From NCBI GenBank assembly GCA_030407085.1, contig CM059587.1, positions 77,117,001 to 77,181,000 of the forward strand: DNA of 64,000 bases, in the 5' to 3' direction. Positions 49,955-62,800 of the stretch are shown piece after piece. The stretch comes from Trichopria drosophilae. Its lineage: Eukaryota > Arthropoda > Insecta > Hymenoptera > Diapriidae. The position numbers and the translations under genes were made by a program. The number at the start of each line of letters is the position of its first letter. The first letter of the stretch is position 1. Below the pieces are notes generated by a model, which saw only the letters and a list, made by a program, of their open reading frames with translations, was not told the origin of the DNA and did no database searches.

Positions 49955-50300
49955 AAGGTTGTCTTTGCGCTGAACCCAAATTTGGCCGCATAATTATTCT
50001 ATCACGTCAAGATTTTAAGATATCCTAACATAAAAGCGACAAAATGAAAATCATAATGGTGCATTGGCAAAAATTTCGATAACGCGATGCACAAAAAATC
50101 GCATTGAAGTTACTAAAATCGCAGTTAGAAGCTGATGCACAAATTGTGAACAAAATTTTTTCTCCGCAACTAAAACTTACTGAAAATAATCAAAACGGTA
50201 TTTTTTACATTTTTAGGTTAGGACATCTCAAAATCTTGACGTAATAAAATATGTCAGCGACCAGATTTTGATTTCGGATATCGAAACCTTTAAAACTACA
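49955..50300. repeat. Inverted-repeat element with GTCAAGATTTTGAGATGTCC arms
   Basis: AAATTTGGCCGCATAATTAT and ATCACGTCAAGATTTTAAGA on the left recur inversely as TTACGTCAAGATTTTGAGAT and AAATCTGGTCGC on the right, giving imperfect arms of about 55 bases or more around a 170-base centre. A related fragment (TTCAGCGACCTCAAAAAG) occurs near 56078. Noncoding; family not named. Confidence 0.6.
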
Positions 50301-52834
50301 ACAGCAGCTTTTATCTAATTCAACTACAATTAAGTGCCAACAAAAACTGATAAAAGGATGACCCAAAATTCCAATCCAACTACTTTTTGGGTCTGGTGGT
50401 TTTTTATCGGTAGGTTAACTATTCACTAAATTGTTAGAGTAAGGATAAAAACGCAATTTTAAACATTTTTTATCATTTTAACGTCATTTTCTTTGTAGGT
50501 GAAACCTTTTAAAATAGTACAAGTGGAGTTTGAACACAAAAATATTAATTTTATTTTAATGGAATCCAAAATAAAGAATAGATTAGTATATATTAGATAG
50601 TGTAAATTTAATTGTTTTTTAAATGAAGAAAGGTAAATTTTATTTAAAAAATTGTATTAAATAAAGCATATTTAGAATCACTCAATAATTGTCATGAATT
50701 TCATCTAACATTTTTAGTGTTTCGACTAACAGTTGGGACTGAAAATTCCATTACAAAAATCTATAACAAATAATCGAATAACTTGATACTAAATGCAATC
50801 CAACTCTTGTTCAAATCTAAATTATTTTTTTAAATTATAACTAAGTTAGTAACTAACTTGACAGTTCTTTTTAATGTATTAAAGTATAATTACTAACTGC
50901 ACTCTTTACGCCAAAATAGTTTAAAAAGTATTCATTTCAACTTGATTAGTAGTTTATACACAGTTTTTTTTAATATTTTGTGAAGAAAAAAGATTTTTGT
51001 AAATTTTTGAGTAATTAACTAACAATATCATTTTAAATACGTAACTAACATGCTACATTTGTTAGTTAGTAATTAGATCCTCAAATGGGAATAAATGAAA
51101 GGTGATTTTCGACTTTTTTCATTTTTTTAATATTAAAATTCTCTGCTAATAGTAAACTAAGATTAAAAATGAGTCGTTTAGATATTTCTCTCACTCAAAA
51201 ATATGATTTGACTTTGGCTCTTTATTCTAGAAAGATAATTGATTACTGCTACTTACTAGGTACAGAAATTTTGGGTTAAAAAGAAAAATGTTCGACGGGT
51301 CGTAATAAAAATATTAATTTTGATGATGAATATAAAAAAATCTACATTCTAACACTTTTACATTAAAAAAACTGGATATTCTACATCCTTTACTAACTAG
51401 TCGTGTAATAATAGTAATTATTACGTCTATAAAGCCAAGTATTGACGTTTTTACATGCCATTAATAGTTATTTTTAGAACATTAATAATGTGTTTGTGAG
51501 TTTATTATAAAACTTGTATTGATTTGAGACAAGTTTATTAAGATCGGATTAAACAATAAGTTTATAAAACCAATATTTATATGCAAATCAAGTCTCTACA
51601 TTTATTGAAGTAAAAAATAACTCTTTATGGATTGAAATTTAAGCCACTTTAGTGAAACGTCTAATTGTCACTCTATAATGAAGTTTCACTCTAAGTGGAG
51701 AGAGTTTTACACCATAAAGAATGCAAATCCACTATTTCCTTTAACTAACACAATTTGTATTCAATGACGAGTAAATTTTTACACAAGGGAACATATTGGA
51801 GGTTAAATTTTGAGAAATGAAACTTCATTATGTTCATCACGTATCTGTGAACGAGGAGATACATTAACATTTGATCAGCTTTTAATCGACTTATGTCGTA
51901 TTTTATTTTCGATACCGAATGATCCACTTGCATCATACAGTTGATGTTTCGTCAATAGATGGATGCAAAACTCGAATGTAAATTCGTAAAAAACATTTTC
52001 ATTACATCAAAAATCTCGTTCATAAATAATGTTTTTAATGATTAATTAGCTGACAAATAATGTTGTTTAGAAAGAAGCTAATTTTTAACTAGTGTTGATA
52101 CTAAAAGTTTGTGCAGAAATGGATTAAGCTTACGCTGCAACCATAGACAGGTCATTAATATGAGGAAGAAAAACTGGATGATCTACTGATGAAGGGAGTT
52201 CTTGAAGATTGAAATGTATACATTTCTTAATCTTGGAAAACCTCCAGAAATTCAAAAATATTCTTCTGAACATTAAGTAGATTAAAATTGTTATAGTCCT
52301 AAATTCTTTGTAATATGTCTTCGTCTACTAACATTTGAGATAATACTGCTGCTTATTTGAAATGTCTAGACGAAGCTAATTTTCTTTAGATTAATTTGAT
52401 CGAATTTGTCAGATGCTACACAATCGAATCTAATGAAAACTTTAATGTTTAATATATTAATATTGTACAAAAGGAAATTATGAAAATGACAAATATATGA
52501 TCGTATAAAATACGTTTATTGCTGTCGTTTTCAATACCATTATTTAATACGTGACATTTATGGAAGATATAAACATCGTTGAATTAAGATGTTCAATAGT
52601 CTTTATTATTTCATTGCCTTTATTTTGCGAATATATATAAATTTTAATAAAAAGCATGTTATTTTACGTTTATTATTGGTTAATAGTGAATTATGCATCT
52701 ATGAATTTATTTAAACAATTATTTTAAAGTTAATACTGGAAGAAGTAATCTTAAATGATAGTCGAGAATTCTAGCATAAGGTATGATAGAAACGTTTCTT
52801 TCAGTAATGGCGTAGAGCAGTAGTTAAGACATTA
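50301..52834. other. AT-rich noncoding stretch
   Basis: TTAGTAACTAAC-type words recur between 50845 and 51085. A small member of the GAGTGAA repeat family lies at 51640-51715 (GTGAAACGTC, TCACTCTATAATGAAGTTTCACTC). No gene supported. Confidence 0.45.
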
Positions 52835-53068
52835 TACAGTAAACCCTCTCATAATGTCACCGCCTTGGGACCGAAGTGGAAACAAATCCTCTAACTGTGT
52901 CGCACCCCCACTCTCCGCATTTCTTACATTCTAAATCCCTCTCGCGGTCAATCTGTTGATATGAGACGGGTCAAATGATGAAGAGCTCACTGCGACACTA
53001 TCGGAGGAACGAACTGCGACACTACCACAGGATTTCTGGAGAGCGACACTATGGGAGGGTCTACAGTA
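52835..53068 (+). mobile_element. MITE-A, pogo/Tigger-like (copy 3)
   Basis: Complete 234-base copy, TACAGTAAACCCTCTCATAA to the inverse TATGGGAGGGTCTACAGTA, TA-flanked, same length as the 31.5-kb copy but reversed. Noncoding. Confidence 0.85.
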
Positions 53069-53072
53069 TTCT

Positions 53073-53250
53073 AAATCTTTTATCTAGAATATAATAAGGG
53101 GCAGAAATGTGACATTTCCGGATTATTCCTACAATACTCTGGCGATATTCTAGAAATTTTTTAATGAAAATTAAAGAGTATTTCAAAATATTTCTAGAAT
53201 ATAAAAAGGGATGAAAATTTGACATTTCCAGAATTATTATTTCTACAAAT
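53073..53250. repeat. TCTAGAATATAATAAGG repeat, two units
   Basis: TATCTAGAATATAATAAGGG..TGACATTTCCGGA..ATTCCTAC is repeated in direct orientation from about 53190 (TTTCTAGAATATAAAAAGGG, GACATTTCCAGA). A third copy lies at 58695-58805. Noncoding dispersed repeat of unknown kind; it directly abuts MITE-A. Confidence 0.6.
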
Positions 53251-53299
53251 GAAACATGCAAGATATATTCTAAGGGAATACTTTGGTGTCACCAAGGTA

Positions 53300-53860
53300 A
53301 TATATTTTCTAAATTCCTCAGGGTGAAAATTCACTTTTTGTAGAGTGAAGATTGAGCTACTGTAGTGAACGAATGGATTCTCACTCTATAAAAGTGTATT
53401 TCTATTCCAGACAGAGTAAGTTCCAGGCTGAGAGACAATTCTCTCGTTAAGAGTGAGAATTAAATATTACAATAGAGCAGCTGAATTTTCACTTCATTAA
53501 GATTGAATTTTCACTCCAAGGAATTTCCAGAGTACATTTTGTTATGAACTGTGCGAAAAATTTATATTAGATACTTTGCCACTCTAGTATAAAGAGTGAA
53601 TTCTCACTCTATAAAAGTTAATTTCTATTCTAGAGAGAGTAAGTTTTCACTCCAAGGAATATAGAGAGTACATTTGAGTTATGTACTGTGCGAAAATCTA
53701 TATTTAATTCTATACCACTCTAGTAAAAGAGTGAATTCTCGCTCTATAAACGTGAATTTGTACTCAAGACGGAGTAAGTTTTCACTCCATGCAGAGAGAA
53801 ATTTCTCTCGATAAGAGTGAGAATTCACTATTACAATAGAGTGGCTTAATTTAAATTATA
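53300..53860. repeat. GAGTGAA palindromic word field, about 134-base period
   Basis: Units of the form GAGTGAATTCTCACTCTATA + AAGT..GAATTTCTATTC + AGAGAGAGTAAGTTTTCACTCC repeat; the marker GAGTACATTTxGTTATGxACTGTGCGAAAA occurs at 53531 and 53665. Almost every word is GAGTGAA or its complement TTCACTC, so the field can fold on itself at many registers. Noncoding. Confidence 0.75.
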
Positions 53861-53897
53861 GTAACATTTCTTTAATTGGGTATTAAGAACCATTGGT

Positions 53898-54188
53898 GCT
53901 CTATAAATTTCTTGGAGTGAAAATTCACTCTTTGGTCAGTGAAAACCGAGCAACTCTCGTGAAAGAGTGAATATTCAAGTCTTTAAGAGTGAAATTTCAA
54001 TGTAACAAGATTTAAAATTCACTTTTCACTCCGAGTCGTGGAGTTGACAACTCTGGAGGAAAGTGTGAACTTCCACCTTAAGGAGTGAATTTTCACTCTT
54101 ATAGAGTTAAATATTCACTCTTTCACGAGAGTTGCTCTGTTTTCACTGATTAAAGAGTGAATTCTCATTCCAAGAAATTTAGAGAGTA
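53898..54188. mobile_element. GAGTGAA-type foldback element
   Basis: CTATAAATTTCTTGGAGTGA, CAGTGAAAACCGAGCAACTC and TCGTGAAAGAGTGAATATTC at 53900-53985 recur inversely at 54100-54186, giving arms of about 100 bases around an 85-base centre. The same arm sequence, more diverged, starts the neighbouring field at 53305. Noncoding. Confidence 0.72.
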
Positions 54189-57124
54189 ATATTCGCATAA
54201 AAAATACATCACAACGTTGTCTACAAAGTTATCGAACTGAAAACTTCATCCAAGTTTTATATCTCACGTTTCTGCAATATCCGAATTTTCCGACGGTTGA
54301 TTCCTATTGGAAAACTTTTGGAAAAAATGTTGAAAACGCTTTTTGTTGTCACGTCTACCAACAAGTAAAAGTTTTTGGAAAAAATTTGATGTAAAAGCGA
54401 CTTAAAACTTGGATTTTCTCTAAGGTTGGTATTTGAACAGATCGAACAAAGTAATCGTTACGATGAACGTAAAAAGCGCTTATCTTGAACGGTTAATAAG
54501 TCGGTTATTTATAGGCGAGGCTTACACCGCCATTTCCGACCGAATTTCCGCTCAACGGCTTCGAATCAATGCCACTTTTAAAAGATGAAGCTTATTATAT
54601 TGCAAGGCTTTCCCTAACAACAATGTCTTTTCCATTTCTTTTCTATTCTCCGCATAAAATTTTCTATCTCCTTTTTTATTTCATTTGCATTTGATCTCAA
54701 CCGGTATGCTAATTTTTTCGCTCGAGAAGTTATTAAAGCTTAATGTCGAAGCGTATTTTTAACTTACCCATTAGTACGGTCTGCCAAGAATTGCAATTAC
54801 TGACAATGTCTTCGACATCCGTAATCTGAAAGTACTACTTGACGTGTTTTTGATGTTTTATGCGATTTTTCTGGCTCGGTGGAGGTCTTTAGTTTAGAGT
54901 TTTTATTGAGAAATACAATTGTGAGCCATTGAACAATCAAGATGTCAATATCCAAATCGAATTTTTAAATTAGTTTTTTGTAAAACAGATATAAAAATTC
55001 GACAATTTAAAAGTAATATTATAGAGTTGTGAGTTTAAAATATAAATTACAGAGTTTCTACTATTTTTTTCAAAATGGAATTAGGGTATTCCTCGCTTTT
55101 CATCTAACAAAACATTAAAAGTTAGAAAAATTGTTAAACATTTTTACAAATATATCAGGACCACAAGAAAATCGATAAAAGTCTCGGCGTTTTACTGTTT
55201 TCAAGTCTCCTCTATTCCATCGCATAAGGATATTTCCTAACCTCAAAAATATTATGAATTTATTTTAATCTTGGTATATAGGAGTTCATGGGATAGTTGA
55301 TTAGAAAATTGATGTCAGATCTTCAACATCCGAAGTAATGAATCCAGTATGGAGAACAAATATTCTATGAACAAAATTTGGTATTTAATTTTTTAAAATT
55401 TAGATTTTTTTAGATTTTTTAATTAATATCCTATACATAGTCAAGTTCCCCTTTATTTGATATTTACCTACATTCAGCAATACCCAGAAAATATGACATG
55501 GTTGTAGCTAGTTTCTGTTCTCTCTGTTAGTGTTTAATATTACTTTCAATGCTCTGACTATTCATTAGGTATGACAATGTATAAAGACAAATTTGTATTT
55601 TTAGATTAACTAGTTTTTTAGTTATGAATGGTTTTCTCTTAGTATTGTTTTTTTAAATTACTTTGACGTGACTTTTCTGTAATCAAAAGTAGTTTGCCAA
55701 CTATTTTACATAGTCTTAATGGTGCTGTTCCACAACGATAATAAAGACACCCTGGTATATCTTTACAATCAATTGGATTATGAATCCTGAGTGTTTTGTG
55801 AATATGGAAATGTGGCTTTTTTATTTCGTAATTGGAAAGAGGTTACCTAGTTTTGCCAACATCAAACATTTGATAGAAGTTCGACCATCACATTGAATCC
55901 ACCATTTAGAAAAGCGAACTTCCAATTCTTAATGAGCTTAGAAAAAAAAACCTGGATACTATTATTAATATAAATCTGTCAAAATTTATAAAATGTTTTC
56001 TGTCACGTAAAACTCGCTATAGCAAAGAGATTAGGACAAAAATAATTACGTAAAAGGAACTTCAGGTCCATATTCAGCGACCTCAAAAAGATATAAGGTA
56101 AAAGCCCCAATTATGAACCACTTTCTCAATCTTTGAAACATTACATAAAATACTAGTATTACGCCTTAATTAAACACTGTTTAATTTAAGTGTTAATCTA
56201 ACCTTATAAGTAGGTAAAACCGCAACTGAATTTCTTCACTCAAAAAAAGAATCATAACGCGTTTTTTTATTTAACATATTTTTGCCTCCTATTTTCGAAT
56301 ATGACAATGACAATTTTCTTCGAACAAACTCAAGTTTTAATATTTAAAAAATGGGGGTTTATTGCGGTTTAATGCATTTATTGTAAAAAATACAAATTAA
56401 ACAAAACAGATGCTTCAAAAGACTGATGCCCCTGAGAATAATTGGTTTGTTGTGTCACATAACCTCATTTATAACACACTTTCGTTTTCTGGGATACTTA
56501 TAAATGTTTCTTTTGCAAAATAATTTTCAACTACATGTTGATTTTATAAAAGTAATTGTTATTTAAAAATCATAAGTATATAATATACAGTAAACATATT
56601 CAATATATAGCGTTTTTTAAACCTTTTTTAAAGGTAGACATTTACCTTAATAAGCCAGATCGGATGAAAGAAACTTTCATTGACTTTTTGTTTATGATTA
56701 GCAGAATTACATGCATAATTATGTGATAATAAAGTTAACGTGCCCTTGGATTGAATGTTTTTTTAAAAGAGTACGAATTTTTAGTTTGCAAAAGAAATTA
56801 TCAATTTAAAAAGTCGTTTTTAATTAACACCTGGAAAGTTTTCTATGGTACTCTATATGCCAATACCAATATTAAGTTTTGTAACATCAAAACGGAATAA
56901 AATGAACCTTGAAAGCCAAATAATTGACAACTACTGTTCCTCGGCAGAACAGCCTTTGAATACGTATCAGTCAATAGTAGAAAACTTGCAAACACTTTTA
57001 TTAGTTTATTTATTAATAGGGTCATGTCCGGACATTTATATAAGAACAATATGTGTTTTTTAACTGGTTAACTGATACTGTATCATATATGTACAAAAAA
57101 GTGACATAACTGGTACTGTATCAT
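54189..57124. other. Noncoding stretch, some GC-richer patches
   Basis: Patches at 54510-54570 and 54780-54900 are richer in GC and CpG (CGCCATTTCCGACCGAATTT; GGCTCGGTGGAGGTC) but show no open frame with borders. The rest is AT-rich; 56050-56100 carries a fragment related to the 49.96-kb inverted repeat. Confidence 0.4.
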
Positions 57125-57800
57125 ATACGTACACATTTGAATGACTTTTGAAGGCTTCGACCGATTTAAACCGAAATTGGTATACGACCGTAATAATTGG
57201 TTGTTTTTTTTTTCAATTCTGAATCCTAACCTCAAAATGACGACCTTCTATGTAGCAGAAATTTCGACACTGTGGTTTTCGGGGTCGCTGATTGCAAATT
57301 TATTGTTAATTTCGTGGGCATTTGACACTCAACCCTTATTTTTTCACTTCCTTCATCCACTTGAACCCATATTTTTCAACCCTTATTTTTCACGCCTTTT
57401 AGAATGTTATAAAATAGAAAATGAGCTTGGATGCGGAATCAGCTGTATCAAAATCTCTAGATCAAAGTTTCTGGAAAAAATTAAAATTTCACGACAACCC
57501 TTATTTTTTCACTTCTTTATTCCACTTCAACCCTTATTTCTCACCCCTTTAGAATGTTATAAAATAGAAACTGAACTTGGAAACGGAATCAGCTATATCA
57601 AAAACCTTTAGATCTAAGTTTCTAGAAAAACTAAACATTCCACCCACAACTCTTTTCCACTTCTCTACTATACTTCAACAATATAAAAAATAAACGTAGA
57701 TCTAAGTTTATAAAGAAAACTGAAAATTTCACCCTCAACCCTTATTTTTCACCCCTTTAGGATGTTGAAAAATGGAAACTGAGCATGAAAATTGAATTAG
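57125..57800. repeat. Degenerate tandem repeat with about 149-base spacing
   Basis: CAACCCTTATTTTTTCACTTC, GAATGTTATAAAATAGAAA and GGAATCAGCT.TATCAAAA recur at 57330-57480 and 57490-57620, with a third weaker copy at 57720-57790 (ACCCTTATTTTTCACCCCTT). The block starts with GACCGATTTAAACCGAAATTGG and TTTTCGGGGTCGCTGATTGC. A 156-codon frame runs through it on the plus strand only because the repeat unit keeps frame; its Phe/Leu-rich product is not credible as a gene. Confidence 0.68.
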
Positions 57801-59122
57801 GAGCACAAAAAAACTCATAGAAATAGATTTCAAGTATTTTAGTGGATGATTCGCTTCTACCAGAATTGGCACGAAAAGTGGAAAATGCTGCACCACTTAA
57901 CCGGTTAATATAAAAAAAATAACTAGTTAGTTTAAGTTCAGAGGATTTTAATGTATAAATCAAAGAAACGTTATGCCAATATTGTAGACTTGATGGTATT
58001 AAGATTGCAGTAAATCTGTGATTATATTTATTTTACTTTATAATCTAGTGCACAAAAATGAATTCAGAAGTCACGAATCAGAATTCAGAACTAGAAGTAC
58101 GAATTCATTTACGACGACATAAATAAAAACGAATTGGAGATTATATTTCTAAATTCGGATTCTTGACATCTGAATCCATTTTCTTTTACTGGGAATTTAA
58201 GAAATGAGACCTTAATTTGTAAATAACAACATCGTTCAATTTTTTTCGATATTTAAACTAGATAATTCTATTATAAAACGATTATTCTCAGAAATAATCG
58301 TAAACGAATTCAAAGAATATTAAAATTATATTTTTATATTTTTGAATTCATTTAAAAACAATTTAAAAAATGCAAGCCAATTCTCAATATATATTTATAA
58401 TTAAAATTGATGAACATAAAAACATAACGTGAATCCATTTGCATTTATATTGAATAATCGCTGATAATAAATTCTGAATCCTTACGAATGCCAAATTGGA
58501 TAACATTATGTGGGAATGCAAACGAACAAATTAATAAATACAACGATTACTTTTTAAAGCAATTACTAATGTATTTTGACCCCGAATGAAAAACATAAAT
58601 TGTCGATTTCATACGCAAATATTTTAAAAGTAAAAGAGTGTTAAGTCACCATGAATTTTTTTAGTATTTTATAACGCGAAAATTTTCATGGAGAATATTT
58701 TAAATATTTTATCTAGAATATAATAAGGGACAAAAATTTGACATTTCCGGACTGTTCCTACAAGATTCTGATAATATTCTAGGAAATTTTTAATGAAAAT
58801 TTCAAACTCAAATAAAAATTAATCAATTTTAAAAACTCGAAAATACATTGCATTTAATCACTATTATAATTCACGCAAATGCACTTGAATAGATTTTAGT
58901 AGACCAAAGACGATATTATGTATGCATTCAAATGATTTGAATCCATGTTCGATGCCAAGGTACTTTTATTTAGATAAGACAGCTATTACAACTTAGCACA
59001 GTTTACAAAATAGAATAGACAAACTGTTTTTTTAACAATATAAAAATGCATTACTGCTACGTTGTACAAAAAAGTTGGATATTTTTCTGCACGTTATTAG
59101 CAGGAAATATATCGTTAACTTC
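57801..59122. other. AT-rich noncoding stretch
   Basis: Around 58060-58190 GAATTCAGA/CGAATTCATT words are reiterated, with a similar patch at 62925-62975. A copy of the TCTAGAATATAATAAGG repeat sits at 58695-58805. No gene. Confidence 0.45.
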
Positions 59123-59890
59123 CTTGGCGGAAGAATCGGAGATTTAATCCGACCTAATTCGTGACAATCCGGATTTTGTCGCCGATCATTCCTAGTCTTT
59201 CCAAACCGATTTTTTAATCCGTTTTATTGCACAATTTTAATCTGAACGAATCCTATGCCATTCCGACAAATATCGTCAATTCGTTTCATATTCCGCGATT
59301 TTAATCGGAACGAATCCTATGTCTTTCCGACGTTTCGTAATAGGTCGGATTCAGTCGGATTCAGGATTAGCATTAATTTAGTAATTTAGGAATGGGTCGG
59401 AATAAGTTGGATTCAACAGGATTCTAATTAATTTAATAATTTCGAAATGGGTCTGATTAATTCGGATTCAGCAGGATTTAAATGTACCGAATAATTTCGG
59501 AATGGATCGGATTCAGCAAGATTAGCAGTAATTGAATATTTCGGAGCAGGCCGGATCAAGTGGGATTCGGCAGGATTAGCATTAATTTAATAATTTCAGA
59601 ATGGGTTGGATTAATTCGGATTCCGCAGGATTTGAATGCATCGAATAACTTCGGAATAGTTAGGATTAAGTCGGATTTCAATGGATCGAAATCTGTATAA
59701 GATTCGACCGGATTTACCCGGATTAAGTAATTGTCTAGGTAAATCTTGGATGTCATTGGATTGAGTCGGATGTAATTTTCAGATTAGTTTGGAACGACTA
59801 GGATAGTAGGATTAGATCGGTGACAAATTCCGGATTGCGGCGGAAAGAAATTAGTCTTTTCGTTTCAAACCGATCTTTTCGCCGGGGTTT
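59123..59890. mobile_element. Inverted-repeat element carrying a 55-bp satellite
   Basis: The left end (CTTGGCGGAAGAATCGGAGA, GACAATCCGGATTTTGTCGC, CTAGTCTTTCCAAACCGAT) matches the inverse of the right end (CCCCGGCGAAAAGATCGG, GCAATCCGGAATTTGTCACC, CTAGTCGTTCCAAAC). The centre is a tandem satellite at 59363-59679. Reiterated CGGATT words run throughout. No ORF of note. About 770 bases. Confidence 0.72.
59363..59679 (+). repeat. Six-unit tandem repeat, 55-bp period
   Basis: Units of 55, 55, 45, 54, 55 and 53 bases, each of the form AGGATT-(A/T stretch)-AATTTCGGAATGGGTCGGAT-TAATTCGGATTCAGC. Unit 3 lacks ten bases. Units 1, 4 and 5 share AGCATTAATT-like text, while units 3 and 6 share TTxAATGxAxCGAATAA, hinting at a higher-order two-unit period. 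Confidence 0.85.
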
Positions 59891-62800
59891 ATACTTATCC
59901 TAACAAATTTCTGACATTAACTGAACATGATGACATTTTTATCAAATCTGGGGAAGTTTTACCCATGAAATTGAATTAACATTCCTATTAGGGCTTGGCT
60001 TGTTGTCTGGTAAATTTATTTGTAAACTTTGTACAAAGTTTGTAATAACTTCCATTATGTTGATTGTTGATAAGCAGTCGATAAATATATAAGGAATTCC
60101 GTTGAACTTTTCGTAGAAATTGTAGAAATGGTAGAAATGTAGGTTAAATCGATTTGTTGTATTATTGTGTTACTGAAAGAAGACAAATTTTTGTGAATAT
60201 GCCAGTAAAGATTATCATCTAGTAAAAAGAAGGGTACCAGCTAAAATCACAGATTTTTTACACGTTCTCACTAGACTTTTATTCAGTTGGGGTCTGTTAA
60301 AAAAATAGCTTTCATCCGAATTAGAAATCTACATATTGTCATTTTTTGAGATAGTATTTAGTAGAATAATAGTTGTTTTAGTGAATGCCTGCGTCAGAAC
60401 ATGAGTTACTGAAACCAGGAACTTGTGTGCCAGACTTTTCAGAAAATGTCATTTTAAAAAGTAACTTAATTAGTAAAAAGTAACTTTTTAATCTACCATG
60501 TCGGAAAATATTCCTCTTGTAAAGAGAAAAGAAATGGAACTTGATTTAGATATGGGCTATTTATATATGAATCTCTTTGGAATACTGTAAACTTTGCATT
60601 TTAGTGTAGCTATACGAACTGAAAATCATTATTTTTTAAGAGCACATGTTAACACGGTCCAATGTCTTTTGAACCTTCAGACCATTTTCTTTAAAACTTT
60701 TCTACATTTTCCAACGTGGTATATGATCGTTTTTTCGACTGGATGAAAAGTAAAGTTAATTTTAAATTTAAAAAATGTTATTATGGTGTTTCCGCATTAA
60801 CATTTGTTGTGGAAATTTTGAAAATAATGTTTTACTATAGATACCATCACAACTTTATGGGTTTGGTGCATTTTTTAACAAATTGTTAGTGTTTAAATGC
60901 TCTTTTTCATCTTTCAAATAGAATTCTTACTAATGATGAAGGTTTTTTCCAGACTATAATTTTCCCAATTCGGTGTCGATTTCTCCATAGCCGTACTCTG
61001 TAAATCTGAATTACTTAAAAACCACCACTAAGACAATGAAAAGTGAGTCCCCAAATGAATTAGTAATCATTGTTGCTAATAAAAAGTTAAATCCCAATAC
61101 TTTATGACTTATTCTATAAACTACTGAAATAATAAAGTCAGTATCTACTTGTAGATTAGTAGAATTTTACTAATGAATTAGTATTTTGTACTATTTATCA
61201 GTATAAGAAACTTTTTGAAAAATTGATGGTAACCCACTTTTCGCTGTAGATAAGTCGCTTTTTATTAATTCTATAGTGTAGAGAGTACGAAATACGAACT
61301 ATATACGGTATTAAAATAATCTGAGCTATAAAAATAATATAATGCAAGGTTTACATTATGTTTATGTTTTCTTATAATATGTGATTTGTTTATTTTTAGT
61401 TATGTAATAAAATTTTCAGAAACTTTAACCTAATACCTTAAAACGTTATACTAGGTATGTACTACCTTCATAAATTGAAACTCGACAATACTGAATTTTT
61501 TAAAGCTGAATAATGTAGTCCCTTTCATTTTTACGTAAGAAATTTTATCCAAGGAATATTTTCAAATATTTCTATTATCGTATTCTTGATTTAGAAACAA
61601 AAATACTTCACTAGGTGTTTTTTAATTGGTCGTCGAACTTTTCAATCGCTATTTATGTATTTACAAAAATCTGTTAAAAAATTAGTGACTTCTTACTTTT
61701 CTGGTCCTAAAAATGTAACGGCATAAAACCGATTAATGCCATAAACAAATGTTGAAAGACGAAATTTAAAAGTTGCATTGAATCGCTCATATACGGGACT
61801 GATATTACTAGTAATTTCTACTACAGTCTTAGTATTGTCATTATACATTTTTAGAATTTCTGTTAAAATGAAGACTGTAAACACATTTATTTAGCAGTGA
61901 AAATGTAAAAAATCTTTGTTTTCGAAAGTACAGATTAGCACAATATTTTCATGAAAAAAGCGGTCATTTACGAGTACATTAAAACCATACAATTGCCTTT
62001 TCTACGTGTTTTATAAAAAAGTGTACTGTTTTAACAAAAGTTATGCGAGTAGCTTTATGACTTCTTTTTAGCATACAGAATTAAGACATTAATAGGCACA
62101 CATCCGTTCTTTATGAAACACTGTATTTACTGTTACAGAAGTATTATCTCGGGATTTGGTTGTTCCAAAAAGTAGAGATAAAAAGTTTTTCATAAAATCA
62201 TGATATGCAATTTTAGAAATCTTTAAATCAACGATAATTATTCCTACTTTTTAATGAATCTTTCTTTTTTGTTTATAAGATATAATCAATGACATCGTCA
62301 TTTATCTCTAATTTCTCTTCTGAGATGGTAAAATTAAAAAGACCATTTTTATACGTGTATTAAAAAGTCTACTAATCATTTTTTTTTTCGCTGAGAAACA
62401 TCATATTAACTATTATGAAATTCAAAAATTATACAAAAATTCAGTTATACTTTTCAATTTGAAAAAACTGACTGTTTTGGTATGAACATTTCATTTAGAG
62501 ATCAATTGTTTATCTATTTATTTATTATTAAAATCAAACATTTTTTAAACATTTTATTTTACATTGAAAAGAATTTGCAATTACTTTCGGAAAGTAATTT
62601 CCTTCCATCGTCTATTCTGCGAACTTATAAGCAATGATGAAAAATGCAATTTTGTTAGAAGTATGTGAAATGAAATACGACAAATTCTTGTGCAAGGACT
62701 TTTGTTTACACACTATTTTTGTACCATTTGCGACCTATATACCATATTCTAAAAATACATTTATATGTCTTAATTTTTGTATGGATTTTCAAAATTACGA

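Noticed and set aside
57141..57611. 156-codon plus-strand open frame, longest in the window
   Set aside because: It runs through a degenerate tandem repeat whose spacing (about 149 bases) does not preserve a protein pattern; the product is Phe/Leu-rich with no motif.
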